This document shows positions 7,790 through 16,440 of a stretch of DNA of 64,000 nt, one piece after another (the stretch's first letter is position 1; each line of letters starts with the position of its first letter). The notes beneath the pieces are model-generated. The model was given only the letters and a program-made list of their open reading frames with translations, ran no database searches and had not been told where the DNA came from. The position numbers were made by a program, and so were the translations under genes. The stretch comes from Stutzerimonas nitrititolerans (lineage in GTDB: Bacteria > Pseudomonadota > Gammaproteobacteria > Pseudomonadales > Pseudomonadaceae): contig NZ_RFFL01000005.1 of assembly GCF_003696285.1 (NCBI RefSeq), positions 181,736 to 245,735 on the forward strand. Reading direction: 5' to 3'.

Positions 7790-8719
7790 TCAGACGAGCT
7801 TTTCGAGCTCCGGCACGATCTCGAACAGATCGCCTACCAGGCCGTAGTCGGCCACCTGGAAGATCGGCGCTTCTTCGTCCTTGTTGATCGCAACGATCAC
7901 CTTGGAGTCCTTCATGCCCGCCAGGTGCTGGATGGCACCGGAGATGCCGACCGCGATGTACAGCTGCGGTGCGACGATCTTGCCGGTCTGGCCGACCTGC
8001 ATGTCGTTGGGCACGAAGCCGGCATCGACGGCTGCGCGCGAAGCGCCCACCGCGGCGCCGAGCTTGTCGGCCAGCGAGTACAGATGCTTGAAGTTGTCAC
8101 CGTTGCCCATGCCGCGACCGCCGGAAACGACGATCTTGGCAGCGGTCAGCTCGGGACGGTCGGACTTGGCCAGCTCTTCGCTCACGAACGAGGAAATACC
8201 CGCATCACCGGTGCCGGAAACCTGCTCGATGGCAGCGGAGCCGCCTTCGGCGTTGACCGGATCGAAACCGGTGGCACGCACGGTAATGACCTTGATGGCA
8301 GCCGAGGACTGTACGGTGGCAATGGCGTTGCCGGCGTAGATCGGGCGCTTGAAGGTATCGGGGCTCTCGACCGCGATGATCTCGGAGATCTGGTCGACGT
8401 CCAGTTGTGCGGCCACGCGAGGCAGGAAGTTCTTGCCGTTGGTGGTGGCGGCAGCCAGGACGTGGCTGTAATTGGATGCCAGACCAGCGATCAGCGGTGC
8501 TACGTTTTCCGGCAGCTGGTTGGCGTAGGCCGCATCGTCGGCGACCAGCACCTTGGATACGCCCTCGATCTTGGCAGCCGCTTCGCCGATGGCGCCGCAG
8601 CCACTGCCGGCTACCAGTACATGGATGTCGCCACCGATGGCTTTGGCCGCGGCGACGGTATTCAGGGTCGCTGCCGCGAGGACGGCGTTGTTGTGTTCAG
8701 CGATAACCAGGATAGTCAT
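7790..8719 (-). CDS. etfA: Electron transfer flavoprotein, alpha subunit
   Basis: This is the FAD-binding subunit (309 residues) of ETF, the soluble carrier that takes electrons from acyl-CoA and other dehydrogenases. The N-terminal Rossmann part ([20 protein letters not shown]) is followed by the C-terminal FAD domain with [44 protein letters not shown] and the [17 protein letters not shown] signature. It follows etfB with no gap (the etfB stop abuts the etfA ATG), so they are one operon. Downstream is the IS-split terminator. Confidence 0.97.
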   Translation of the reverse strand: MTILVIAEHNNAVLAAATLNTVAAAKAIGGDIHVLVAGSGCGAIGEAAAKIEGVSKVLVADDAAYANQLPENVAPLIAGLASNYSHVLAAATTNGKNFLPRVAAQLDVDQISEIIAVESPDTFKRPIYAGNAIATVQSSAAIKVITVRATGFDPVNAEGGSAAIEQVSGTGDAGISSFVSEELAKSDRPELTAAKIVVSGGRGMGNGDNFKHLYSLADKLGAAVGASRAAVDAGFVPNDMQVGQTGKIVAPQLYIAVGISGAIQHLAGMKDSKVIVAINKDEEAPIFQVADYGLVGDLFEIVPELEKLV

Positions 8720-9469
8720 TTAGATTACCTTCGCCTCGTTCTTCAGTTTCTCGACCAGTTCAGCCACGGACTTGACCTTGATACCGGCACCGCGCGCAGC
8801 CGGCGCCTCGACCTTCAGGGTCTTCACGGTGGAAGCGGTGGCGACGCCCAGTGCGTCCGGGGTCAGGGTTTCCAGCGGCTTCTTCTTGGCCTTCATGATG
8901 TTCGGCAGCGAGGCGTAACGCGGCTCGTTCAGGCGCAGGTCGGTGGTGACGATCGCCGGCAGGTTCAGCGCGACGGTCTGCAGGCCGCCGTCGATTTCAC
9001 GGGTGACGTTGACCTTGTCGCCGGCGACTTCCACCTGGGAGGCGAAGGTGCCCTGGGCGAAGCCGGTCAGCGCGCCGAGCATCTGCCCGGTCTGGTTGTT
9101 GTCGCTGTCAATGGCCTGCTTGCCGAGGATGACCAGTTGCGGCTGCTCCTTGTCGACCACGGCCTTGAGCAGCTTGGCCACGGCCAGGGAATTCAGCTCT
9201 TCGGTGGACTCGACCAGGATGGCACGATCTGCACCCAGCGCCAGCGCGGTGCGCAATTGCTCCTGGGCGGCGGTCGGGCCGATGGTGACCACGACGATCT
9301 CGCTCGCAACGCCCTTTTCCTTCAGGCGTACGGCTTCTTCAACGGCGATTTCGCAGAAGGGGTTCATCGACATCTTGACGTTGGCGAGGTCGACGCCGGA
9401 GTTGTCCGCCTTGACGCGGACCTTGACGTTGTAATCGACCACTCGTTTGACAGCTACGAGAATCTTCAT
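8720..9469 (-). CDS. etfB: Electron transfer flavoprotein, beta subunit
   Basis: A 249-residue AMP-binding partner of EtfA. Diagnostic segments are [58 protein letters not shown] and the recognition-loop region [19 protein letters not shown]. It is the first gene of the etfBA operon and is divergent from ETF-QO across a 327-base intergenic region. The product with EtfA feeds electrons to ETF-QO, encoded by that divergent gene. Confidence 0.97.
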   Translation of the reverse strand: MKILVAVKRVVDYNVKVRVKADNSGVDLANVKMSMNPFCEIAVEEAVRLKEKGVASEIVVVTIGPTAAQEQLRTALALGADRAILVESTEELNSLAVAKLLKAVVDKEQPQLVILGKQAIDSDNNQTGQMLGALTGFAQGTFASQVEVAGDKVNVTREIDGGLQTVALNLPAIVTTDLRLNEPRYASLPNIMKAKKKPLETLTPDALGVATASTVKTLKVEAPAARGAGIKVKSVAELVEKLKNEAKVI

Positions 9470-9673
9470 GGATTCCTCTTACTCTCCGGTGATGGGATTT
9501 CGCCGAGGCGAACCGAGCTCGATTCGTAACCCTGGCTGCACATATCAGCCGCCGGGCCTGTTCGGCGAGCGCAAAACTGCCCGTATCTTGAACGCAGGGC
9601 ATCCGGTGGGTCAACAACACATATGGCCCGCCATAAGCCACGGCTGGCCGATTCTAGCAGGCTCGGAGAAATT

Positions 9674-9687
9674 CAAACAAACGTTTG
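9674..9687. promoter_or_regulatory. PsrA-like operator
   Basis: The sequence CAAAC-AAAC-GTTTG matches the published PsrA consensus (G/C)AAAC-N2-4-GTTT(G/C). It contains the 12-bp perfect palindrome ACAAACGTTTGT at 9677-9688. The site ends 2 bases before the -35 box of the ETF-QO promoter, a position where a bound TetR-family repressor would block RNA polymerase. PsrA responds to long-chain fatty acids, which fits the ETF genes. Confidence 0.65.
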
Positions 9688-9689
9688 TA

Positions 9690-9718
9690 TTGGACCCGTT
9701 CAGAGGGCTATATATAAT
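9690..9718 (+). promoter_or_regulatory. Sigma70 promoter of ETF-QO
   Basis: A -35 box TTGGAC (9690-9695), 17-base spacer and perfect -10 box TATAAT (9713-9718) lie about 80 bases before the ETF-QO start codon. Confidence 0.7.
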
Positions 9719-9796
9719 GCCTGCCCGGCTGGGTCAGGGAATCGATCGCAGCCCTCCACGTCCACAGAATAATCAAGCCTGAGTAGGAGAAAGCCA

Positions 9797-11452
9797 ATGG
9801 AACGCGAATACATGGAATTCGACGTAGTAATCGTCGGTGCCGGCCCCGCGGGCCTGTCCGCTGCCTGCCGGCTGAAACAGAAGGCCGCCGACGCCGGCCA
9901 GGAAATCAGCGTCTGCGTCGTCGAGAAAGGCTCCGAAGTCGGCGCACACATTCTATCCGGCGCGGTGTTCGAGCCGCGCGCGCTCAATGAACTGTTCCCC
10001 AACTGGAAGGAACTCGAAGCGCCGCTGAACACGGCGGTCAAGCGCGACGACATCTACCTGCTCAAGAACGCCGAATCGGCCAGCAAGCTGCCCAATGCAT
10101 TCGTTCCCAAGACCATGCACAACGAGGGCAACTACATCATTTCCCTGGGCAACCTGTGTCGCTGGCTGGCGCAGCAGGCAGAGAACCTGGGCGTGGAAAT
10201 CTACCCGGGCTTCGCCGCCCAGGAAGCACTCATCGATGAAGAAGGCGTGGTCAAGGGCATCCTGACCGGCGATCTCGGCGTCGATCGCGAAGGCAATCCC
10301 AAGGAAGGCATGTACACGCCGGGCATGGAATTGCGCGCCAAGTACACCCTGTTCGCCGAAGGTTGCCGCGGGCACATCGGCAAGCAGCTGATCAGCCGCT
10401 TCCAGCTCAATGCCAACGTCGACCCGCAACACTACGGCATCGGGATCAAGGAACTCTGGGACATCGATCCGGCCAAGCACGAGCAGGGCCTGGTGGTACA
10501 CACCGCCGGCTGGCCGCTGGACGACGAGAACACCGGTGGTTCCTTCCTCTATCACCTGGAGAACAACCAGGTCGTGGTCGGGCTGATCGTCGACCTGTCC
10601 TACAGCAACCCGCACCTGTCGCCGTTCGACGAATTCCAGCGCTACAAGCACCATCCGGTGATCAAGCAGTACCTCGAAGGCGGCAAGCGTGTCTCCTACG
10701 GTGCCCGCGCCATCGCCAAGGGCGGCCTGAATTCGCTGCCGAAGATGGTATTCAAGGGCGGCGCACTGATCGGCTGCGATGCCGGCACCCTGAACTTCGC
10801 CAAGATCAAGGGCAGCCATACGGCCATGAAGTCCGGCATGCTGGCGGCCGAAGCCGTGGCCGATGCGCTGCTGGCCGGCCGTGAGGGCGGCGACGAGCTG
10901 ACCGCCTACGAAGAAGGCTTCAAGAACAGCTGGCTGTACGACGAGCTGTACAAGAGCCGCAACTTCGGCGCGGCGATCCACAAGTGGGGCGCGGTCAAGG
11001 GCGGTGCGTTCAACTTCATCGACCAGAACATCTTCGGCGGCAAGATCCCCTTCACGCTGCACGACACCAAGCCGGATCATGCCTGCCTGAAGCTGGCCGA
11101 CGAGGCGAAGAAGATCGACTATCCCAAGCCCGACGGCAAGCTCAGCTTCGACAAGCTGAGCTCGGTGTTCCTCTCCAATACCAACCATGAAGAAGAACAA
11201 CCGGTTCACCTCAAGCTGACCGATCCGAGCATCCCGATCGAGAAGAACCTGCCGATGTACGACGAACCGGCCCAGCGCTACTGCCCTGCGGGCGTCTACG
11301 AAGTGGTGGCCAACGACGACGGCAGCAAGCGCTTCCAGATCAACGCGCAGAACTGCGTGCACTGCAAGACCTGCGATATCAAGGACCCGGCCCAGAACAT
11401 CACCTGGGTGGCGCCGGAAGGTGCTGGTGGCCCGAACTATCCCAACATGTAA
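9797..11452 (+). CDS. Electron transfer flavoprotein-ubiquinone oxidoreductase
   Basis: A 551-residue membrane-associated enzyme that oxidises reduced ETF and reduces ubiquinone, linking fatty-acid and amino-acid oxidation to respiration. The N-terminus has the FAD dinucleotide motif GAGPAG at residues 14-19. The C-terminus has the ferredoxin-like 4Fe-4S ligands in RYCPAGVYE and NCVHCKTCDIKDP. The length is normal for bacterial ETF-QO. The ATG at 9797 follows a TAGGAG ribosome-binding site. The gene is divergent from etfBA under a PsrA-like box and ends at a clear terminator. Confidence 0.97.
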   Translation: MEREYMEFDVVIVGAGPAGLSAACRLKQKAADAGQEISVCVVEKGSEVGAHILSGAVFEPRALNELFPNWKELEAPLNTAVKRDDIYLLKNAESASKLPNAFVPKTMHNEGNYIISLGNLCRWLAQQAENLGVEIYPGFAAQEALIDEEGVVKGILTGDLGVDREGNPKEGMYTPGMELRAKYTLFAEGCRGHIGKQLISRFQLNANVDPQHYGIGIKELWDIDPAKHEQGLVVHTAGWPLDDENTGGSFLYHLENNQVVVGLIVDLSYSNPHLSPFDEFQRYKHHPVIKQYLEGGKRVSYGARAIAKGGLNSLPKMVFKGGALIGCDAGTLNFAKIKGSHTAMKSGMLAAEAVADALLAGREGGDELTAYEEGFKNSWLYDELYKSRNFGAAIHKWGAVKGGAFNFIDQNIFGGKIPFTLHDTKPDHACLKLADEAKKIDYPKPDGKLSFDKLSSVFLSNTNHEEEQPVHLKLTDPSIPIEKNLPMYDEPAQRYCPAGVYEVVANDDGSKRFQINAQNCVHCKTCDIKDPAQNITWVAPEGAGGPNYPNM

Positions 11453-11458
11453 AACAGA

Positions 11459-11480
11459 AAAGGCTCCCTCGGGAGCCTTT
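11459..11480 (+). terminator. Rho-independent terminator after ETF-QO
   Basis: A 10-bp perfect stem AAAGGCTCCC/GGGAGCCTTT with a two-base loop begins 7 bases after the stop codon. The AAA and TTT ends allow it to work on both strands, and the next gene (DUF1285) converges on it. Confidence 0.85.
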
Positions 11481-11516
11481 CTCGTATCTGCAAGCCAGAA
11501 GCCGCTTCACGGACCA

Positions 11517-12080
11517 CTACTGACGGCCGATCGGAAAACACTTCCCGCCACTCCAGACGCCGAGCCATTCCTGCCCGTCGACGTCGCAAGGCACCGCCAG
11601 GTCCACCAGTTGATAGAACACATTGCGATGGATCAGCGCCTCGAGGTTGGCGCGCACGTGGACGTAGGGTGCGGGTTCCTGGGTCCGCGGGTCGATCTCG
11701 AAACGCAGCGGATGCTCCGGCCCGGCTTCCACTTCATCTTCGACATGGGTAAAAAAGCGCAGCACCTGGGCCTCGCCTTCACCCTCGATTTCAAGCCGCG
11801 TCGCCACGAAAGGTACGTCCTCGACCTGGATGCCGACCTTCTCCACCGGCGTCACCAGGAAATAATCATCGCCATCGCGGCGTATCACGCTGGAAAACAG
11901 GCGCACCATGGCCGGCCGGCCGATGGGCGTGCCCATGTAGTACCAGCGCCCATCACGGGCGATGCGCATGTCCAGGTCACCACAGAACGGCGGGTTCCAC
12001 AGGTGCACCGGCGGCGGGCCTTTCTTCCTGTCCTGCGGTATCTGCCCCAGCAGATTCGCAGCCTTGTCTGGATCGGTCAT
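11517..12080 (-). CDS. DUF1285 domain protein
   Basis: A 187-residue cytoplasmic protein of a family conserved in Pseudomonas next to the ETF genes. Visible family features are PPVHLWNPPFCGDLDMRIARDG, WYYMGTPIGRP and IHRNVFYQLVDLAV. The ATG at 12078-12080 is preferred to one two codons earlier because a GAGG sequence sits 8 bases before it and only one base before the other. It starts 10 bases after the DUF4823 gene ends, so the two are co-transcribed. The function is unknown. Confidence 0.85.
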   Translation of the reverse strand: MTDPDKAANLLGQIPQDRKKGPPPVHLWNPPFCGDLDMRIARDGRWYYMGTPIGRPAMVRLFSSVIRRDGDDYFLVTPVEKVGIQVEDVPFVATRLEIEGEGEAQVLRFFTHVEDEVEAGPEHPLRFEIDPRTQEPAPYVHVRANLEALIHRNVFYQLVDLAVPCDVDGQEWLGVWSGGKCFPIGRQ

Positions 12081-12089
12081 CGGCATACC

Positions 12090-12692
12090 TCAACGAGCGG
12101 TACCAAGCAGGCGCCTGGCATAGTCACGCAGCGGCGGCCCCAGCAGCTCTTCGGGTTGATTGTCGTACAGGCCGAGCACCCCACCGCGGCTGCGGATGCG
12201 GGCCGTATCCACCAGATAGCGAGTGCCCGTCTCGATCAGCATCAGCTGGATCACGCTCGAATCCACACCGAGGCGATCCAGCGCGCGCTGGTCGTTCAGC
12301 TCATCGAAGCTGCCGATGCGGTCGTCCGCCGAAGCAAAACGGGTGTACAGCAAGTAATGGGCACCGGCAGACGCCGCTTGGTTCATTGCCTCTTCCAACC
12401 CCAGGGGTTCGGGTGCCCGGCGCACCAGAGGGAAATATTCGACGAAGCCCTTGAAGGCCTCCTCGGCGACCACGTTCGGCCGCGGGTAGGCGCCGCCCGG
12501 CGGCACGAAATGGCCCTGGCCGATATAGATGAAGGAATCGGGCTGCAACCGCCAGGAGGCCGAGCGCCGGGTCTCGCTGTGGTCCAGAATCCCCGCGTCG
12601 CGCAGGTGATGGCGCGTGCCTTCGGCCATGTCGCTGACCTTCATGCAGCCACCCAGCGCCAGCATGACCAGTACAACGCTCAACAATCGCAT
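12090..12692 (-). CDS. DUF4823 family lipoprotein
   Basis: A 200-residue envelope protein. MRLLSVVLVMLALGGC is a lipoprotein signal with Cys16 as lipidation site. The mature part includes SWRLQPDSFIYIGQGHFVP and AGAHYLLYTRFASADDRIG, typical of DUF4823 proteins of Pseudomonas. A Met 22 codons upstream would place charged residues before the signal, so the Met at 12692 is chosen. It lies in a same-strand run with the TetR gene upstream and DUF1285 downstream. The role is unknown. Confidence 0.82.
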   Translation of the reverse strand: MRLLSVVLVMLALGGCMKVSDMAEGTRHHLRDAGILDHSETRRSASWRLQPDSFIYIGQGHFVPPGGAYPRPNVVAEEAFKGFVEYFPLVRRAPEPLGLEEAMNQAASAGAHYLLYTRFASADDRIGSFDELNDQRALDRLGVDSSVIQLMLIETGTRYLVDTARIRSRGGVLGLYDNQPEELLGPPLRDYARRLLGTAR

Positions 12693-12784
12693 GTCGCAGC
12701 TCCTCGAGCGACGTCGGAATTCCGACGAGAGACTTGGGCAATGCAGCAACCGAGCCATTTCCAGCTGGCCGCCGCCAGGGCCTG

Positions 12785-13405
12785 CTAGTCACGCTTGCGC
12801 TTGTTGCCCATGCGCACGCCGATATCCATCAGGAACTGGAAGAAGCCTTCCTGATCCTCCAGCACGTTGCTCCAGAACGGCGAGTGATACAGCGCCACGG
12901 CCCCATGCACCAGTGCCCAGGCGGCACAGTAGTGAAAGTACGGTGGTACGTCCTCCAGCTTGCCTTCGGCGATCCGCCCCTTGATCAGCTGGGTCAGGTG
13001 CTCGAAGTTCGAGGCGCGAATGCGGTGCAACTCCTCGATCATCTCCGGCTCCTGGTTACCTTTGACCACCTTCTCCTCGAGGCGGTCGAACAGACGGTAG
13101 CGCTGCGGATCGCCCATGCGGAACTCGAAATAGGCCCGCGACAGCGCCTCCTTATCCTGATCGAGATTCGGTGAATGCAGCAACTCGTTGAGGTCGCGCT
13201 CGTAATCGAGCATCAGCCGCAGGTAGATCTCGGCCTTGGACTTGAAGTGCTTGTAAATGGTGCCTTTGCCGATGCCCACCTTGTCGGCGATCATCTCGAC
13301 CGTGACGCTGTCCTCGCCTTCCTCCAGGAAGAGCTGCAGAGCGATATCGAGGATTTCCTGTTCGCGACGACGAAACTCGCGGACCTTTCGGGATTCATTT
13401 TGCAT
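12785..13405 (-). CDS. TetR/AcrR family transcriptional regulator
   Basis: A 206-residue DNA-binding protein. The N-terminal HTH domain reads REQEILDIALQLFLEEG, then VEMIADKVGIGKGTIYKHF, a standard TetR helix-turn-helix. The C-terminal ligand domain has no recognisable ligand signature. The ATG at 13403-13405 is used; an upstream in-frame GTG adds seven residues that do not resemble the family. It is divergent from the class-V aminotransferase-like gene, whose start is 78 bases away, making that gene or its own operon likely targets. The order ETF-QO, DUF1285, DUF4823, TetR resembles P. aeruginosa PA2953-PA2957. Confidence 0.88.
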   Translation of the reverse strand: MQNESRKVREFRRREQEILDIALQLFLEEGEDSVTVEMIADKVGIGKGTIYKHFKSKAEIYLRLMLDYERDLNELLHSPNLDQDKEALSRAYFEFRMGDPQRYRLFDRLEEKVVKGNQEPEMIEELHRIRASNFEHLTQLIKGRIAEGKLEDVPPYFHYCAAWALVHGAVALYHSPFWSNVLEDQEGFFQFLMDIGVRMGNKRKRD

Positions 13406-13482
13406 AAAGGTAGTCTGCCGAGGCACTGAAAAAGCGAAGCGATATTATGCCTATCCGGTCACCAAATGCACGGAGCATCATC

Positions 13483-14613
13483 ATGAGTACATTGAATGAC
13501 GAATTTCCCCAATTCGACACCCTTCGTTACCTGAACCATGCCGCCGTCGCACCCTGGCCGCGGCGCGCGGCGCAGGCCGTGAGTGCATTCGCCGAACAGA
13601 ACATGACCATCGGCGCACGTGACTATCCACAATGGCTGAAGGTGGAGCAGCGCCTGCGCGAGCGTCTGGCGCGCCTGCTGAATGCCCCGGGCAGCGCCGA
13701 CGTCGCGTTGCTCAAGAACACCTCCGAGGCCCTGTCGTTCGTCGCCTTCGGCCTCGACTGGAAGCCCGGCGACCGGATCGTCATCAGCGATGAAGAGTTT
13801 CCGTCCAACCGTGTGGTATGGGAGGCGCTGCGGCCGCAGGGCGTCGAGGTAGTTCAGGTCAGCCTCGGGGGTAGCGATCCGGAAGCCGACCTGCTTGCCG
13901 CCTGCAGCCCAGGAGTACGCCTGATGTCGATCAGCGCGGTTCAGTACGCCAGCGGCCTGCGCCTCGATTTGCAGCGTCTCGGCGAAGGTTGCGAGCAACG
14001 AGGCGTGCTGTTCTGCGTCGATGCCATCCAGCAGATCGGCGCCCTGCCCTTCGACGTTCAGCAGAACCGCTGTGCCTTCGCCATGGCCGACGGCCACAAA
14101 TGGATGCTCGGCCCGGAAGGGCTCGCTGTCTTCTACTGCCGCAAGGATCTGCGCGAACGGCTGAAGCTGCACGAATATGGCTGGCACATGCTCGAACATG
14201 CCGGCGACTACGAGCGCCTAACCTGGGAGCCGGCCCGTACCGCCAGGCGCTTCGAATGCGGCAGCCCGAACATGCTCGGCGCCGTCGCGCTCGAGGCCAG
14301 CCTGTCGCTGCTCGAAGACGTCGGCATGCCTGAGGTCGCCAGGGCACTGGGCGAGCGCATCGACCACCTGGATCACGAGTTGCGCGCGATGCCGGGCGTC
14401 GAGTTGCTGAGCCCGACTGAGGCATCACGGCGCGCCGGCATCCTCACCTTCCGCCTGGATGGCTGGGAGAATCAGGAACTGTTCGAACGCCTCAAGGCGG
14501 AGCAGATCGTCTGCGCCCTGCGCGGCGGCGGCATTCGTTTCTCGCCCCACTTCTACACACGCGCCGAAGTGCTGGACGAAACCCTGGCGGTGATTCGCAA
14601 GCTGGTCCCTTGA
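13483..14613 (+). CDS. Aminotransferase class V-fold PLP enzyme (cysteine desulfurase-like)
   Basis: A 376-residue cytoplasmic PLP enzyme. LNHAAVAPWPRRAAQAV at the N-terminus, LLKNTSEALSFVA (cofactor phosphate region), VDAIQQIGALPFDV (Asp contacting the pyridine nitrogen) and ADGHKWMLGPEGLAVFY with Lys206 as Schiff-base lysine define the class V fold. The active-site loop lacks an obvious conserved Cys, so a true cysteine desulfurase is not assured; the substrate is unknown. The ATG at 13483 is chosen over an upstream non-conserved start at 13447. It is divergent from the TetR gene. Confidence 0.85.
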   Translation: MSTLNDEFPQFDTLRYLNHAAVAPWPRRAAQAVSAFAEQNMTIGARDYPQWLKVEQRLRERLARLLNAPGSADVALLKNTSEALSFVAFGLDWKPGDRIVISDEEFPSNRVVWEALRPQGVEVVQVSLGGSDPEADLLAACSPGVRLMSISAVQYASGLRLDLQRLGEGCEQRGVLFCVDAIQQIGALPFDVQQNRCAFAMADGHKWMLGPEGLAVFYCRKDLRERLKLHEYGWHMLEHAGDYERLTWEPARTARRFECGSPNMLGAVALEASLSLLEDVGMPEVARALGERIDHLDHELRAMPGVELLSPTEASRRAGILTFRLDGWENQELFERLKAEQIVCALRGGGIRFSPHFYTRAEVLDETLAVIRKLVP

Positions 14614-14742
14614 GACGGATACGGCAGCGTCTTACGGTTGTTTACCCAAGCGCGATCAATGCCGGAACCGAGTATTCCAAATCTGTTTAAAAAACAGCCG
14701 GATCCTTCGGCAGGATCCGCCATCAGGGCCAATACTTCAGAC

Positions 14743-14850
14743 ACTGACCGCGCACCTCCCCAATGCCGGTCAGCTGAGGAAACGAGGATCGTCTCCTCAT
14801 TTACTCCTAATGGTCTTGGCCCGGAATCCTTTGGAAACCGGGTTTTTTTT
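14743..14850 (+). ncRNA. rgsA: Probable RgsA (P16) small regulatory RNA
   Basis: An intergenic block has strong RNA features. A hairpin TGAGGA/TCCTCA is followed by a terminal hairpin with paired CCGG, TCC/GGA arms and a run of eight T's at 14843-14850. P. aeruginosa encodes RgsA, an sRNA under RpoS and Gac control, immediately upstream of the TatD gene, and the TatD gene is also nearby here (with a permease inserted between). A -10-like CCAATACTT at 14729-14737 suggests a start near 14743. The 5' end is approximate, and the identification rests on position and memory of the family, without an alignment. Confidence 0.6.
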
Positions 14851-14866
14851 GTCTGCCGGACGCCGT

Positions 14867-16264
14867 TCAGGAAAGCCGGGCCTGAGCCCTGGCGCGGCGT
14901 ATGCGGTAGCAGAACCAGATGAAGAGGATCCAGAAGGGCATGGCGAATACCGACACGCGCAGCCCCGGCATGCTCAGCAGAATCACCAGGATGAGCACCA
15001 CGAAGGCCAGACACAGATAATTGCTGAATGGGTACCAGAACGCCTTGAAGCCTGGCACCACGCCTTGCAGCTGCATGGCCTTGCGAAACTTGAGATGCGC
15101 CAGGCTGATCATCGCCCAGTTGATCAGCAGCGAGGCCACCACCAGCGACATCAGCAGTTCCAGCGCATTCTTCGGCGCCAGGTAGTTGACCAGCACGCAG
15201 AGCAACGTCACCAGGGCCGACACGGCGATGGCCAGCACCGGTACGCCGCGGCGATTCACCTTCATCAGCACTTTGGGTGCGTCACCCTGTTCGGCCAGGC
15301 CGTAGAGCATGCGGCTGTTGCAGTACACGCCGCTGTTGTAGACCGACAGGGCGGCACTGAGCACCACGAAGTTGAGAATATGCGCAGCGGTGTCGCTGCC
15401 GATCAGCGAGAAGATTTGCACGAAGGGGCTGCTGCTGTAGGGATCGCCTGCGGCACCGAGCGTCTGCAGCAGGCTGTCCCAGGGATAGAGCGACAACAGG
15501 ACGGTCAGCGCACCGATGTAGAAGATCAGGATGCGGTAGACGACCTGGTTGATCGCCTTGGGGATCACGGCCCGGGGATTGGCGGCCTCGGCGGCGGTGA
15601 TGCCCACCAGTTCCAGCCCGCCGAAGGAAAACATGATGATGGCCAGCGCCATGATCATCCCGCTGAAGCCGTTGGGGAAAAAGCCGCCGTGGCTCCACAG
15701 GTTGCTGACGCTCGCCTGCTCGCCGCCTTCGCCGCTCAACAGCAGGTACAGACCGAGCAGGATCATGCCGATGATGGCGCCGACCTTGATGATGGCGAAC
15801 CAGAATTCGGTCTCGCCGAAGGTCTTCACGTTGGTCAGATTGATCAGGTTGATCAGCACGAAAAACGCCGCCGCCGTCGCCCAGGTCGGAATCTCCGGCC
15901 ACCAGAACTGCACGTACTTGCCCACTGCGGTGAGCTCGGCCATACCCACCAGCACATAGAGCACCCAGTAGTTCCAGCCGGACAGGAAACCGGCGAAGCC
16001 ACCCCAGTACTTGTGAGCGAAGTGGCTGAAGGAACCGGCGACCGGCTCCTCGACGATCATTTCGCCCAGCTGGCGCATGATCAGAAACGCGATGAAGCCG
16101 CCGATCGCGTAGCCGAGGATCATCGAAGGGCCAGCCGTACGGAGCACGCCGGCCGAACCGAGGAACAGCCCGGTGCCGATCGCACCACCCAGAGCGATCA
16201 GCTGGATATGCCGGTTTTTCAGGCCCCGCTGAAGCGGGCCCGCATGCAGCTTGTCGCTGGACAT
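14867..16264 (-). CDS. Amino-acid permease, APC superfamily (AroP/ProY-like)
   Basis: A 465-residue inner-membrane transporter with about 12 hydrophobic helices. It carries the amino-acid permease signature: HIQLIALGGAIGTGLFLGSA in helix 1, then GEMIVEEPVAGSFSHFAHKYWG and FSFGGLELVGITAAEA. Length and motifs match the AroP/PheP/ProY group, which imports aromatic or related amino acids by proton symport. The exact substrate cannot be assigned. It converges on the putative sRNA, whose terminator ends 17 bases from this stop codon. Confidence 0.88.
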   Translation of the reverse strand: MSSDKLHAGPLQRGLKNRHIQLIALGGAIGTGLFLGSAGVLRTAGPSMILGYAIGGFIAFLIMRQLGEMIVEEPVAGSFSHFAHKYWGGFAGFLSGWNYWVLYVLVGMAELTAVGKYVQFWWPEIPTWATAAAFFVLINLINLTNVKTFGETEFWFAIIKVGAIIGMILLGLYLLLSGEGGEQASVSNLWSHGGFFPNGFSGMIMALAIIMFSFGGLELVGITAAEAANPRAVIPKAINQVVYRILIFYIGALTVLLSLYPWDSLLQTLGAAGDPYSSSPFVQIFSLIGSDTAAHILNFVVLSAALSVYNSGVYCNSRMLYGLAEQGDAPKVLMKVNRRGVPVLAIAVSALVTLLCVLVNYLAPKNALELLMSLVVASLLINWAMISLAHLKFRKAMQLQGVVPGFKAFWYPFSNYLCLAFVVLILVILLSMPGLRVSVFAMPFWILFIWFCYRIRRARAQARLS

Positions 16265-16440
16265 TGGGTCATCTGCCTTTGTCTGTGACGGAAAGAACTA
16301 CCCGCATCAGAACCGATACTCGAACCAGATCGACGACGCGCAATCACCATGACATGGCAACCGGATAGCAAAACGGCGCGAATTGTACACCGTGCCGACG
16401 CATGGAAATTGACCAGCGTCGTCGCAGGCAACTGATCTGC

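Larger units (their letters stand above)
9470..9796. other. Divergent control region between etfBA and ETF-QO
   Basis: This 327-base gene-free stretch holds promoters in both directions. The plus-strand side has a strong sigma70 promoter and a PsrA-like operator (listed separately). I could not pick a convincing promoter for etfB by eye. No coding potential or RNA structure stands out in 9470-9660. Confidence 0.7.

Noticed and set aside
7532..9529. 665-codon plus-strand open frame
   Set aside because: It lies antisense to etfA and etfB and part of the IS transposase, with Gln/Asp-rich low-complexity translation and no family match.
9953..11362. 469-codon minus-strand frame
   Set aside because: Antisense to the ETF-QO gene; no start signal or domain.
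14810..16288. 492-codon plus-strand frame
   Set aside because: Antisense to the amino-acid permease; His/Gln-rich translation typical of reversed hydrophobic codons.
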